This document shows, piece by piece, positions 32,956 to 45,400 of a stretch of 61,770 nt of DNA. The stretch covers positions 1 through 61,770 of the forward strand of contig WOGZ01000208.1 of assembly GCA_009733775.1 (NCBI GenBank). Direction: 5' to 3'. Every line of letters starts with the position of its first letter. The stretch's first letter is position 1. The notes under the pieces are model-generated. The model was given only the letters and a program-made list of their open reading frames with translations. It was not told the DNA's origin and searched no databases. Both the position numbers and the translations under genes were made by a program. This stretch comes from Alectoria sarmentosa (Eukaryota > Ascomycota > Lecanoromycetes > Lecanorales > Parmeliaceae).

Positions 32956-33871
32956 CAGAAAGGTTTCATCCTTTCTATGTACTTACCATTCTCGAAAGTT
33001 CCATCGTGCCTTTGATTTTTTGAGTGGTTTTGCGCAGTGTGTGGATGTCAGACTTCGTGTTCTTAACATTAGTTTAGCGATGACTTTTGCGCGGGTTGGC
33101 TATATCAGAGAATTAGTATGGGGTACAAGACATGGCCCAGGAAAGTTGGAGAAGGAATGATCAGGCATCTCACATCACACACTTGAATCTTGATAGTGGA
33201 ACCTCTTTGACGGCGCTAAGCAGTAACGGGGACCGCGACTTTTCATGGCAAGTATTTCAGAAGAGGCATTGAGAAAGGAAAAAGGAGAAGAAAATATTAC
33301 AGCACTTGGAGTGTTATAACGGAAGTGTTGAACAAAGGAACTGCATGTGGTGTCACAAGAGAGTCATAGCTGTGACAATCCGTAAGTGGCGCGCGCTGGG
33401 TGAAGCGCCCACCCGTGTTGAGTGACCGCTCATCTTGGGCACCTCTGGCAATGTGTTCACCTTCACATATGGTATCCTTGTGAAGAAAGAACGAGAATCA
33501 CTGGGCAGCATTGATGAATAAATCAAACGTGAAGGTGCGAGTATGTTGTCACAACATTTTTGTGCGAGGATAAGGAGTGTGGGTGTGAAGGTCTCAGCAA
33601 TCAGACTCGCTAGCCTATGATCTACCTCGCTACTGGGACCAATCATTCGCAAGCTCATTAAGTACCTCCCATCGAATTCCGGCTGGAAAAACTTTTTTCC
33701 GCCGCCTCCCACAAAAAAGTCTTATTACTGAGACTAGTAAATTTCAATACGACAAGGAGAAGGACGTGTCGTAAAGTACACTAGACGGAGCTGACTAATC
33801 ATTGGGCACTCGCCCCGTCAAAGGCACGTCCGAGGGACTGAGGAAACGAGACAGATTTCATCGCTGACACA
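32956..33871. other. Intergenic region between two divergent F-box-like genes
   Basis: No supported gene. It probably holds promoters of the flanking genes, which are transcribed away from each other. Confidence 0.4.
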
Positions 33872-35041
33872 ATGCCTCTTCTACACCTCCCTCTGGAGCT
33901 ACTTTCCCTTATTGCAGCCTTTGTCGGAGCTTCTGAGCTCCGCAAGTCTGTCGGATACCTACTTGTCGCCAAACGCTGGTACTCTGCAGTGCTTCCTGTC
34001 TACCTTTCTCAATTAACACTCTCCCGTCTCTACCTCGCCTCTCACCACGATCTCGAGAGACTTCCCCCGCCAGACTCAGCGCTGAGCAGTCTTCTCCAAG
34101 CGAAGGCAGAAGTCTTGTCTGTCCGCCTTGTCGGCCACCCATCCAAATGGCCCCCTGTGGCTCCTTGGCGTGTGCATAGTGGGATGAAGAAACCCAATGG
34201 TTGGCACGATAATTGGGCAACGGCCGGTCCAGTGCGAATTGTGGCCGGTGGCCAAAGACGCTGGCACTGGCATAGAGAAGGGCGAATGCTAGAAGAATGG
34301 GCTTCTCTTATCAATGAGAAGCTTATTGGGCTGGGTGCTATGCTATCAAACTCTAAAAGCCTAGAGGAATTCAGTCTTGAGGCATCGAGCGAAGTGGATG
34401 GCGAGAAAGGCCCACGATGGGACTATATACATGACTCCACCATTCGCAGTCTGATCTCAAACCTCCCGTCCAGCCTCAACAATCTGACACTGGATATGTG
34501 CGGCTCGAGGGTCGTCGCAGCTGATCGCGATAGAAGCACCATCCATATATGTCCTCTCATCGCCAACCGACTGCACGATCTCCGGCATGTCAGATTACGG
34601 ATGCGGTACATTTGCCCTCAAGTTTTGGCGACCTCTTCATACAAGCCTGATGTCGAATCGAGCTTGAAAACTCTGGTCATCAAACTCAGTCTCCCGAGCT
34701 TCCCCGAAGCTGTCAACGAAGTCCACGACGGTCACACGGAGTTTGATGCAAAATCATGCGTGGTGACAGCAATTCCGCTCCACAAAAGGATGATCGCAGC
34801 AGGAGCAGCTTTCACGAAAAGCTTTCCTGGGCTGTCGATGATGCGGATTCTTTACCGACCGCAAAGTGACACTGATGTTTCCTCGAGCTACAATCTCGCT
34901 GTGGCTGACTGTGTGGGGGAACGATACTTGTTTGATCCATTTCAGGAACTTTGCTACGAGGACAGTGCGCATTGGTGGAGAGCATTGGAGCACAATAAAA
35001 ATTTGCAAGATGCAGGAGGTTTTGAAGAGCTGTTGTGGTGA
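33872..35041 (+). CDS. F-box-like protein (389 aa)
   Basis: Single exon. The first 50 residues (LPLELLSLIAAFVGASELRK, then LLVAKRWYSAVLPVYLSQLTLS) match the degenerate F-box starts of many Pezizomycotina proteins. Leu-rich strands follow (SLNNLTLDMCG, LRHVRLRMRYICP, SLKTLVIKL). No signal peptide or membrane span. It is probably a substrate adaptor of unknown target. It lies divergent to the F-box gene at 31445-32955, but sequence similarity between the two is limited to the F-box region. Confidence 0.68.
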   Translation: MPLLHLPLELLSLIAAFVGASELRKSVGYLLVAKRWYSAVLPVYLSQLTLSRLYLASHHDLERLPPPDSALSSLLQAKAEVLSVRLVGHPSKWPPVAPWRVHSGMKKPNGWHDNWATAGPVRIVAGGQRRWHWHREGRMLEEWASLINEKLIGLGAMLSNSKSLEEFSLEASSEVDGEKGPRWDYIHDSTIRSLISNLPSSLNNLTLDMCGSRVVAADRDRSTIHICPLIANRLHDLRHVRLRMRYICPQVLATSSYKPDVESSLKTLVIKLSLPSFPEAVNEVHDGHTEFDAKSCVVTAIPLHKRMIAAGAAFTKSFPGLSMMRILYRPQSDTDVSSSYNLAVADCVGERYLFDPFQELCYEDSAHWWRALEHNKNLQDAGGFEELLW

Positions 35042-35480
35042 TGACAGACCCAAACGCACTAAACAACTCTCGCCCAGCAATCTCTCGATGCTAACGCTAA
35101 GGTCGCTTGGCATCACGTTACCTCTTGAATTGGCTCATGTGGCCTCGAGCTCCTCTTCTGTTCAAAGCCTGTTCAGTCTATTGTCAATTCGGGTTTCCTA
35201 AAGTCCTCCCAGCCACTTTGTCAGCCAGCCACCTTATCTGGTATGGTTCATAAGACCTGCTCCAGGGAAGACTGGGGATAGTTATCCATTTACTCTACAC
35301 ATTCCATACTTGATATTTGCCATCTATCTCTTATATTGACGCATCAACAATTTGACCAAGTTTTGCACCATTGCGGCAAAGGTAGTTCGAGATGCAGAAT
35401 ATTTCATTCTCAAATACCATGTATAGCGCTTGAAACACCCCACCTCTGGTTACTCATTCAAACCCGACATTCCCAGACGA
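35042..35480. other. Short convergent intergenic region
   Basis: No gene seen. It lies between the 3' ends of the F-box-like gene and the GH27 pseudogene. Confidence 0.4.
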
Positions 35481-37179
35481 TCAACTACTCGCTTTTGTAA
35501 ACTTATAAAGCACGCTCTCTCCCGGTCCCAAACTACAATAGACTGTATTCGTCCAATTCCCAATATCGGTATGATCCGGCCCTCCACTCCCTCCCCCTCC
35601 CCACACTCTCCTCACATCCCAAGCATCAGCGCCATTCTCCATCCCGGCCCCGATACCCAGCGCGGTCAGCGGAATGGTGACTAGTTGCTGTGAACTTTCT
35701 CCCGGACAAGTTCCTAAAGCGATACAGCCGCTTTCGCGCTTGGAGAGGTACGAGTCGGAGCCATAATTCGCCAACACCACCACTGCGGTACCGTCGGGGC
35801 TAGGGCCAGCGATCCAGGCTTGGAGTTGGAGAGCATCTGAACCACCAACTGTGGGCGAGCCAGTGGGATTGCGCGGTTGCATGGGATATGTGGCGGTGAA
35901 GGCGGCTATCGCCATTGCTTCTACGTCGTACATGAGCATGTAGCCCAAAGTGTCTCGTGTGGTTTGGTCAGAGCCAGTGATTATATTCGCGCCCGCGCCG
36001 ATCCAGTGGATGGCCATGGTGTAGCGTTGGACGTCGGAGAGGCCGGATAGAGATTGTGGGTTACCGACGAAGGTGTTGTCCATATCTGGACGTATCGCAA
36101 TGGGTGTGGTTTGTCGGGTAGGGTCGAGGGTTTGCTGGGTTATGAAGACGCGGTAGGCTTCGATGACTCGTTGGACCGCATCGAAGGAGGTGAAGGTAGA
36201 TGCGCTGTGATCGAGTATGAGTCTTGGGGGCGTGGGGCATTGGGAGTATGGAAGTCACAAGCATACCCATCGTTGTTGACATCAGTATCGAGGCGCAAGG
36301 TATCGGCGTTACCTTTCCATACGTCCCATTCTGGCTCGTCTCTGTCAAGGCCCCAAGAAATGTCAAGGCGCATGCTGACGCCGCAATTCGTGATGGCTTG
36401 GCGATATTTGACGACGGATTGGCTGATATCCGCTGGCAGAGGCTCGTTGGCATTGGGAGATCTAGGCGTTAGGTAATCGAGCTTTATCATATCGACGCCC
36501 CCGTCCCGTGATTAGTGTACTTGGATACGTCGGAAGCAGAATTGCTCGACTACTTACATCGACCCCAGATTACAAACAACAGAGTTATGCCACTGCTGGA
36601 CCCCATCGGCGCTCCAATTGAATGCTTGACGTAAATTATAAGTGACGCTAGTGTCAAGGACATCACCAATCTTGATGGTAGTGTTTTCAATGGTGGTTCC
36701 ACCATCTCCGGCGAAGGCACCGGGTAGTAGGTAGATGCCAACTTTGTACCTTTGACCATGTGCATGATCCGCGAAGCCCGCCAAGGACTTGTACCAAGTG
36801 AAAATGTTCGCATTGTCGGGCACGATACGTCCATATTGGTCACCACCGTTCAAAGACCAGCCAGAGTCGATGCTGCAATAGTAATCAAAGTCAGAGCTGA
36901 GAACCATCAGGTCGCATTGCTGCGCAAGTGGTAGTCATTGAAATCGAACCCGGCCATTTTGTAGGTGCTTGGATTGGCTTGAAGACCGAAGGAGTTCTAT
37001 CCTGGAGCTGCGGTTGGGAAGTTGCTGGCGGATATGGCATAGGTTGGAATGAAGAATCGCTGCGTTTGGACAGTGGCAAGGTTGGTTGTATTGGAAACCC
37101 GGTCTGTGAATGGATTCCCTAGTACTGGATTGTTGAGAAAAGGCACGGTGACCGCAAGGAGGTGGAGTAACAGCTTCAT
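35481..37179 (-). pseudogene. GH27-type alpha-galactosidase, inactivated by several lesions
   Basis: Family features: signal peptide (MKLLLHLLAVTVPFLNNPVLG), NSFGLQANP, DYYCSIDSGWSLNGGDQYGR, MIKLDYLTP with the candidate nucleophile Asp, and RLDISWGLDRDEPEWD. The C-terminus carries the melibiase-type beta domain. Three defects are visible. (1) Where the family has G-W-N-S, the codon is TAG (36999-36997), a TGG-to-TAG change. (2) Around 36919-36922 one base is missing, shifting the frame between the HLRS and CDLMVLSS segments. (3) The first intron has a good GTAAGT donor (36557) and branch site (CTAAT), but its expected acceptor near 36507 reads CACGGG with no AG before the next conserved block. 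The second intron (36266-36205) is intact. The reference strain therefore probably makes no enzyme. It lies head-to-head with the Zn2Cys6 gene at 38068. Confidence 0.75.
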
Positions 37180-38067
37180 GGTGTGACGTTCTTGATCGCG
37201 CCTACGAGCGCTCGACGAGCTCGCAATCTTTCGGCGTCTCTGATAGCAGCGTGTGATGTATCATAGGGTTATATAAGCCCTTAGCCGGCGATGCCTTCTT
37301 TATTCCTCGACTGCAGATACGAAGCCGTTCGTCGATAGTGATTTTTCTTTAAATGTCTTTCGACCTTTCTTCTCGTCTTATGCTCGCCTTCCCGCCCGCA
37401 GCATTGTAAATTGACCTTGCCGTCATGGCGCAGCATCGCAGGGCGTTGGGCGCCTCGCGGCGAGAGAACTTTGAATGTTGCTTGATGAAACACTGGCTTG
37501 TGCTGGAGCAGAGCGGAAGGCGCGTCCCGGCCCCAATTACGCAAGGTGGCCGTGAGCAGGTATTCCACTAGTCTCAGAGATGGGCCCGACCGGAGGTGCT
37601 TCATCTCTTGGGTTGTACTGATTACTTACACTCTATGGGAGGGGAAGATTTATTTTTCCGTCCTGCCATCAATCACCAAAAGAGCCTGAGTACCAAGACC
37701 AGAATTCCACGGCTGTCTTGGTCAGCACATACTTACTGACTGCGCACACCTGTGTTGCGATTCAACATACATCAGTATGCTTTGCACGTCGCTGTAAGAT
37801 CTATGCTCGCATACCGTGTAATATACCTTGAGTAGTGAGCGATTGGTCAAGTCTGGATGAGTCAGCGGTGGTGGCGGAACGGAATCGGCATCTAAGATTT
37901 TCTCCGTCTCCTTCTCTCCTTTTGCCTCGTTCCTTCGCATCTGACATTAATAAGTGCCAACCCCAGGTACGGAAAGATGCTTTCTTTTTTCTTCCGTCGG
38001 AGCTGGTTCGCATCCATCCTACCTACCTTTGCGATTCCTCTTGCAGATTGGACTGGAAGCTGCAAAA
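37180..38067. promoter_or_regulatory. Divergent intergenic region between GH27 pseudogene and Zn2Cys6 gene
   Basis: About 890 bp between two outward-facing starts, likely carrying both promoters. A TATATAA-like site lies about 90 bp upstream of the GH27 start (near 37270). No specific operator repeat was recognised with confidence. Confidence 0.4.
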
Positions 38068-40316
38068 ATGCAGGGCACGGAACAACCTACTCCATTGGGG
38101 TATGGTGGAGAATTGACTTTGATGGCCGAGCATCCTCAGGTTATGCCTAGTCCTTCCAGGCAGTCTAGCACACGAGCATGTGCGTTGTGTGTCAAAGCGA
38201 AGGCCAAGTGTACGCCTCACCCGGAGATCGAGGGCGTTTGCCAGCGGTAACTTATAATCCCTTGGGAAAAGCAGCAGCTACTCGGTGGTAGCTAAATTCC
38301 CGCAGCTGTCATCGACTGAAAAAGGAATGCTTCTTACATGAACGTCCAATCCGTAAGCGTACGCGGACATCGAAGCCAACGTAGGTACCGACTCCGCCCT
38401 TTCCATCCCTGCGCGCGACTGATCTTCTGTCCAGACGCGTTGCCCAATTAGAACAGAAGCTAGACGGCCTAGTCACGCTACTAACATCCAACCAATCTAC
38501 GTTACAAACGGCTCCATTGAGCCAGGCGTCTGGTGTTCTTGTACCAAGATCACCCGTGTCTCTAAACTCCAATGCATCGACAGCTGAACCTTCCACTGCA
38601 ACGCCTCAGTCGATCAACTCGGACAGAGAGACAACTGACCTTACGTATGCTCCGGCCGCTGAAAGTTCATCAGTCGCGAGTCAAGGAGTGCCACAGCTTG
38701 AGCCCGATGAGCAAGAAGCAGAAATTATATTACGCGAATTTAAGACAAACATGACGGAGCAGTTTCCTTTCGTTGTGATAGACTCGGACAGCACCTCGCA
38801 AAGCCTTCATAGTGAGAGGCCGTTGCTTTGGAAAGCCATCATGGTTGCAGCTTCGCACGGAAATTCGGATCGCCAAATGGCATTCGGAGCTAACCTGTTA
38901 GAGGATCTTACTACGCGCTTACTATTAAAAGCCGAAAAGTCTCTCGACCTGCTTCAAGCGTTACTTGTTTTCATTTCATGGTAAGAATCTTCTGCTCTCT
39001 GATCCTTTGGCCAATACTACGTTTGTAGAATCGCGGGCATTAAAGGCACTGCAGGTACCACTATCACACTCTCGTCAACCCACAAATAACCAACCTACTT
39101 CACTTGGCCAAGGCAATGATCAACAACATGGGCTTAAATCGCACCCAGGCAGCCTACGATCGTGGTAAATTATTCCTGGACGGGCACGATGTCACTAGAC
39201 CCAGGACTCAGTCATCCCATGGGTCGGAATCTAGCGGATCGGACGGGTGGCGAGCCCTTGCCGGGTGTTTCTATTTGACTTCTGTGTAAGTTTCTTTCAT
39301 TTCATGACCACGCGTATGTCTATTCCATCTATGGTGCCTGAACTTTCCAATAGTATCTCTGCCAGCTGCCGAAGTTTGGAGCCACATTTCAACACATCCT
39401 ATATTTTAGAATGCTGTCATAAGCTTGGAGAAGCTGGAGAGTATCAAAGCGACGTTTTAATAGTGCAGCTTGTGCGCCTTCAGGAAATCCGGTATCGCAT
39501 GGGTCGTAGCTTTCCATATGACGAATCATATGTTTCTCGAAAACCAGATGCTCCCATAGAAATGTTTGTGAGAGCATGGCAGAAAGAGTTGGAGACGTTT
39601 TGGGCTTCATTGCCCGCTGAGTTTCGACAAAATAGTAAGCCTCTGTACAAGCCATAAGAAACGCATCGCCTAATTGCGTGTCTCCTCAAGGGCTTCTACT
39701 CGCAACCTACCATACAATCGAAATCGCTCTTTACGAGGTTGACATGAGCGACTGCTCTATGTGCCTACCCCGGGTCCCTGTCAAAGTCGTCGATAGGACG
39801 GGAAGACTTGAATTCATCTATACCAGTCTCCTGGCGACGAGGAAGGTCTTCGATGTCTACTCATCGGTCCCTGTTGACAAACTGTCCGGCATCTGCTTTA
39901 CATTGTGGGCCCAATTTAATCATGCACTACTAAATGGCGTCAAACTTCTTCAATCTGAGGTCGATGGGTGGGATTTGCAGCATGCGCGAAATGTCCTCAC
40001 GTTCCCTGATATCCTGCACAGCCAGGTCAAGGCAATCGAAGAGGTCATCTCCAGGCGGGGTCTCGTCTTAGAAACCGCTATGGACGGAAAGGATGTGTTT
40101 ACCCGCTTCCTTTTCAAGTTAAATAACGTGCTGCGGTGGTACGAATCTTCACGTTTTTCGAGGATTGAGCCTCAAACACTTAGTGACCAGCCGACCGACC
40201 CGAATGGATTCCTAGAGGCGACTGATGGAGAGTCGCTTCCTGCCTTCGATGATGCCTTCTGGCAGAACCTGTTGGATGACAATTGGATGCTTGTAGGGGA
40301 TGGTTTCAGCACATGA
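38068..40316 (+). CDS. Zn2Cys6 fungal transcription factor, 6 exons, 645 aa
   Basis: Exons 38068-38246, 38306-38380, 38435-38980, 39055-39285, 39354-39634 and 39691-40316 join in frame. The zinc cluster is complete: C38-x2-C41-x6-C48-x9-C58-x2-C61-x6-C68, interrupted by the first intron. A basic linker (RPIRKRTRTSKPT) and a short coiled coil (RVAQLEQKLDGLVTLL) follow, the usual DNA-binding and dimerisation layout. The middle region (LRVLIIE-type helices absent; WYHYHTLVNPQITNLLHLAKAMI, GWRALAGCFYLTSV, SYILECCHKL) corresponds to the fungal-specific regulatory domain. Acidic C-terminus. It is divergent to the GH27 pseudogene, so it may once have controlled it, but this is inference. All splice sites are canonical and no lesion was seen. 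Confidence 0.88.
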
Positions 40317-42441
40317 TACCGAAAGGAGACTATCTCTTCCCGCCTGTTGAAAATGAAGATCCTCGATTTTCCGCTCAAGTCCAGCATTTCTTCTAACTGG
40401 CCTTAGAAGGACCGATAAAGATTGAACAGTTTCCATTCAATACCGAGCTGGCAAGGTAACTGCGTGGCACGATCAGCGCCTTCTGCTCCACGAAAATGCC
40501 TGAGTGGATCAATCTCGGGAGAAACAACGAAGTCTGGAGAGGAGTATCGGGATTGAGTCCTACAGCTCCGCTAATTTGGCTGGGTCCATCCAGTGCGTGG
40601 AGTCGAGTGGTTGATAAAGATACAAAAATAATTAACATAAACTCTTTTGCATTTACGATGCATAATTACCATTAGCATTCCCTCTTGCGATCCAAGCTTA
40701 GTCGTTCCATTCCTTCTATGCCACGTGTTTCGATTCACCCTAACAGCCCCACATCGACCGAGGCTGCAATCCCTTTTTCGTAATTGGGAGAGTCTTCTCT
40801 CATTGTCGCTCAAGGCCAGTCTTGTGCTCGACATGCTGTTGCGAAAGCTCCTGATACTGCCTGTGGATGATCTGCCCTCTTGAGTCTGCAGCTCCCCAGC
40901 CCGCGCCAGCTGCAACGAGCACGAAATGTTTATCGATAGTCAGAGGAGAGTTGGAGAGAGATGGTTTGAAATATGGGCCCCGAGTTCATCCTAGTCACCT
41001 TGGAGATTTCAAAACGCTTGGACTTTGTACTGCGTATAGGATAGGATAGGGAGGGTCCTAGAGACCTCGGGGGGTAAATCAGTCAATTTTTATCAAAACA
41101 TGATATATTTCAACGGGTTTTCTCTGAGGCCGGCTTGCTTGCCGGGGGCGGGCATGCAAGGTTCCAGTTGGGCTGTGATGCTGGCTTTCTTATTGAGACT
41201 GAGAGAGATTTTTTTTTTGCTACGGTCGGAGTGATGAAAGAATATCATTTACGGAAAATGAAAGCGTAGGAATCGCAGACAGAGGGGCTAGGTGAAGTTT
41301 TTGGCTGAGCATATATTTGGCAGGACTCTTTAGGCGCGTGTTTGAGCAAGTTGGTCGGAGCCCTGGCACCATGCTGGAAGCGGGTTTGCGTTTCTGGTAC
41401 ATGAGATATATATGCTATACGCGGTTACATGTCAGCTGGCATGAAATTCGCGATGTAATTCGCTAATGAACGTGGGGGTGGCCATCAGCTATCTACGTTT
41501 GTTTCTCTGAAGGAGGATGTATATGTTGTTCATGTTGAAATATTCAGGATTTTGGAATTGATCGTTCCAGATCTTTCTGGGAAGCCCGTAGTATACACAG
41601 TGACGAAATTAGACGTTTCGAAATACGAGGTGGCTGGGATGTCTTTGGGGGCCAGATTTTGACAGCTGTATGGTACATGTTGACCGAAAAGCCTCGGGAA
41701 CAAAAATCCTTTTGCTCGACGAAATCCCGTTCGAGGAAAAATCCAGTCGGAACCCCTTCCTCGGGACGTGCGAACGCTGCAATCTCAAGCGTCAATCCTG
41801 CTCCTTTCGTTGGATGCAGGTTCTGCTTCGTCAAGCGGAGGAGAGGACTAAGACTGAGAATCAAACGGGCAGTTGCTCCCTGACGATTGATCGCTGCCCG
41901 GGTTGATGCATCCTGCAAGTATTGGCGTCTATAGCAACTGCCTCACAAGCGATTCTGCGGCGAGAGGAGATGGATAGCTGGGAAAAGGGAAAGGAGAGAA
42001 CGGGTGACGGCTAGAGTCATGCTAGGGATAGCAAGGGAAAAGGTGATGGATGGCCGTAGACGATTTCTAAGAGGGGGCTCTGCTTGTCTCATTTGTTCCA
42101 TCATAAAGATAGCTTTCCAAAACACCGATTCATTCGCGTCGAGAGATTAATTGACTTAGATCCTTATGTGCGTGACCTGATCCGTAGACTTCCTTCCAGC
42201 CCTGACTCCAGCGTTTGGGCCTCAGCCTCCAGCACCCCTCCCCTCTTTCGTCCCTTTCAATTTTCCCTTGTGACGAATTCGTATTCTATAAGGCGGATAG
42301 AGCGTGCAGATGCTGGAAACTTAGCGATCCAAGAGGACTGCAAGGCTTCCTCCAATCCCTTTGGTAGCTTATTCTCTATCGTGATGAGGGACATGGTCTG
42401 GTTTGCTCAGAAATAGCGAGTAGTCGCCATTCTTCGGATCT
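40317..42441. other. Intergenic region, no supported gene
   Basis: About 2.1 kb. The frames present (up to about 125 codons) overlap on opposite strands and lack family resemblance. Some T/A-rich simple sequence lies near 41208. Confidence 0.4.
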
Positions 42442-45400
42442 TCAAAGGGTTGCACCATGTTGCTTCAGTATTTTAGCAACGGTGTCATGTCCGTTGCCAG
42501 TAGCCAAGGATAGTGGCGTTCCCCCTCGGCACTTCTGATTCACATCGATATCGGCTCGTTCGAGTAGTAAACGTACGAAATTCTCGTCTCCGCTCGAAGA
42601 AGCAACACTCAGCGGGGAGTGGCCATAGAGGCTTGCGGTATTAACGTTGACGTCTTTGCCGGCTGAGAGCAACCTTACTGCCGCCTCCCTAGATCCTTCC
42701 TGAATCGCGCGAAGAAGTGGTGTATAGCCCCGCGAATCTATCGAATTGACCTCGAGGTCGGCTCTCTGAAGTAAAAGTTTCACTACTCCCGTATGTCGAT
42801 CCTGGACGGCCTTTGCGAGTGGTGTTTCACCATTTTCATTTCTGGAGTTCAGCTGGACATCGCGCCGTGCCAGCAAAATCTCCACTGCTGTTTCTAGTCC
42901 GTTCGAAGCAGCTTCAGACAGCGGGGTGATCCCAAATTTATCTCTTGAATCAGGTTCAGCACCTTTTTCTAACAAGAAATTTGCGATGCGCTCGATTCCT
43001 ATCTTTACAACCGACGTCAGTGGCAGCTCCTGGACAGCGCAGTGCAATGGGGTTTGCCCGTAAGAGTTCTTTGTATTTATACCAAGTCCCTGAGCTAGAC
43101 ATGCTGCTACCACGCTGAGAAGGCGGCACGCTGAGGCGACATGCAGAACGTTGCTTCCACCAGACAGAATGTTGCTTCTTTTGTTGATCCGATAATATTT
43201 ATTTCCTAGAAAAGAGCATGACTTGATCCAGTTTTGCAGCGCGCTGTCCGACGATGGGTGAAAGATTGCCACCAGATCATCCTGAGGAATGTTCTCCTTC
43301 TCCACTCGTTGCGCATGTGCAACCCAATTCACGGTGGAATAATCCAGGAATGGAAATGCGCGGTGGGTTGCGCGAGCAGTATGTCTGTCCCAGTCGTGGG
43401 TTTTTATTTCTTTCATACTCAGGTATTTGATGCAAGACCTCGATAGCAAATAGTGGCCACGACCCATCACGCTATTCATGGAGGTCCTGTCCATAAGTCG
43501 AAACCATGTTTCGACAAGAAAGTCATTGACCGACTGATGGATGAATTGCGCAATTCTATTGCCGTCATAGCTCTTGATCTCGACGAGACCTTTGGAGAGG
43601 TAGCAAATATTTCGTTCCATTTGCTCATCTGTCTCAATATACTCCGGAGTGTCTTGACACTGACGGATGGAAGTACATGGGGATTCTGGATGAGCCACCA
43701 TGGCGAAACGGAGCTCTGCCATCTTCAAAGGTCGCTCTGCGAAGCACACCCACTGCATTAGATGCAAGGATTGCGGTAGATCCTCTTCTGGGATGCTGCC
43801 AAGCAGATCTCTGTATGACGCTTTCAATCCTGTCGGGGAATCTGCTATACTTTTCAGAGTACACGCCCGAGATTTACCTTTCATGTACATTTTCAGAGCG
43901 TTGTCAGCGACGAGTACCACCCATTGGAAGATGCCTGAAGATCTTTTCGTTATGGCGTCTCGGATTTCTTCTGCAAGATATCTGTCTTTGATTTTGCTCA
44001 TAATGCTGTTTTTAAGATATACCTCGATGTCTCGAGTATTTTGGTGTTCGACAGAAACTTCGAGTCCATACTCTGAAGCGACGAGAGGATAATGTCGGCA
44101 GGAGAAGCACACGCCGAAGGATCCCGTGAAAAGCGCAAAGAACTCAACAAGATCAATTGCAACATCTTCACTGCACTCGTCGAGAGCATCGATATATATT
44201 CTGACTTTGTAAACCTCCGAAAGACTCGGAAAATACGAGCTGAAGAAGTCTCGCAATTCTTTCTCATGCCAGTTCCAGTTCTTCCCGAACTTCCCCTCTG
44301 TTTCGCATTTCTTCTTGTACAATGAAGTGAGAGTTTCAAGGAGGTCTGGGATCTGCTGCGCAAGTTGATGTAAAAGTGACCGGAACAACCCCAGACAACT
44401 CTTCTGAATCAAGGCTCCGCGGCCGTGGAAGAAAAACGAAGCAAAGATAGACGTTTCGTTCCGATTTCGCTCTGCAGCTTCGTAGGTGTATTTTACGAGA
44501 GTTGATTTACCGGCGCCTGGATTTCCTTTGATCCATAACAGCCCGTGATGCTCCCTGAACCATTCGAGGTAAGTGTGGTGCTCAGACAGCCATGTGCATG
44601 TTGTGGTCGATGGATCAGCGATGTCATATCTGCGAATATTCATTTCCGGGAAAAAGAGGGATTGTAGGCAAGCTTCGATAAATGTTACAAAAATGCCAAA
44701 AGATTCTGAAAAATTCACGGATCCCAACCTTGCGTGTCTTCCGTCGATGAGCTTGACCGTACTCGTTCTTCGGACGATCTTTTTCGAACTGCAAGCGACG
44801 GACTGGTCAAAATCACGGTGAGAGACGGAATCAAGATAATGACATACCTTCTCCATTCGACGCAAGTTCCTGCATAGCGATCCTGACCTTTCGGAATTCT
44901 CCATCGCACTCTCCTCTGAATTTGCAGATCCCGTGGTGATCTGCCCCAGCGATGCTGAAAACACTTTCTCGGTCTCCAACATTGAGTCTCGCTGAAGATT
45001 CAGGCACAATCTTTTACGGTTAGCTTCCAGTTTCGAATTCACCCGCTCAAGGCCGCTCACCATCTTGGATATTTTCGTGTAGGGTATCAAGGTCTCATTT
45101 GATTCCAAAATTGTGACGACGTCTAGGTGATTCATGAAACCGAAGGCTCTCGATATGTCGATGACCTGCTCCGAGCCGCGCTTGAGTACGGACAGATTCG
45201 ACGTGTTGAAATTGGCCACCGTGCTTGCGATTCTCACAATCGTGGAAGCTAGTCTTGCAACATCCGCTCCATCGTGAGGTGTCCCCATGAACATGATTCC
45301 TCGAGTCAGCGTGTAGATACTGCGATACTTCTGTTCGTTACGAGCAAGATCTAGTGCCTAGTCCAAATTAGCAATGGCCGCTTCATTCTCTCCAAACTCC

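Noticed and set aside
37281..37604. 107-codon minus-strand frame between the divergent genes
   Set aside because: Located in the shared promoter region and without any family resemblance.
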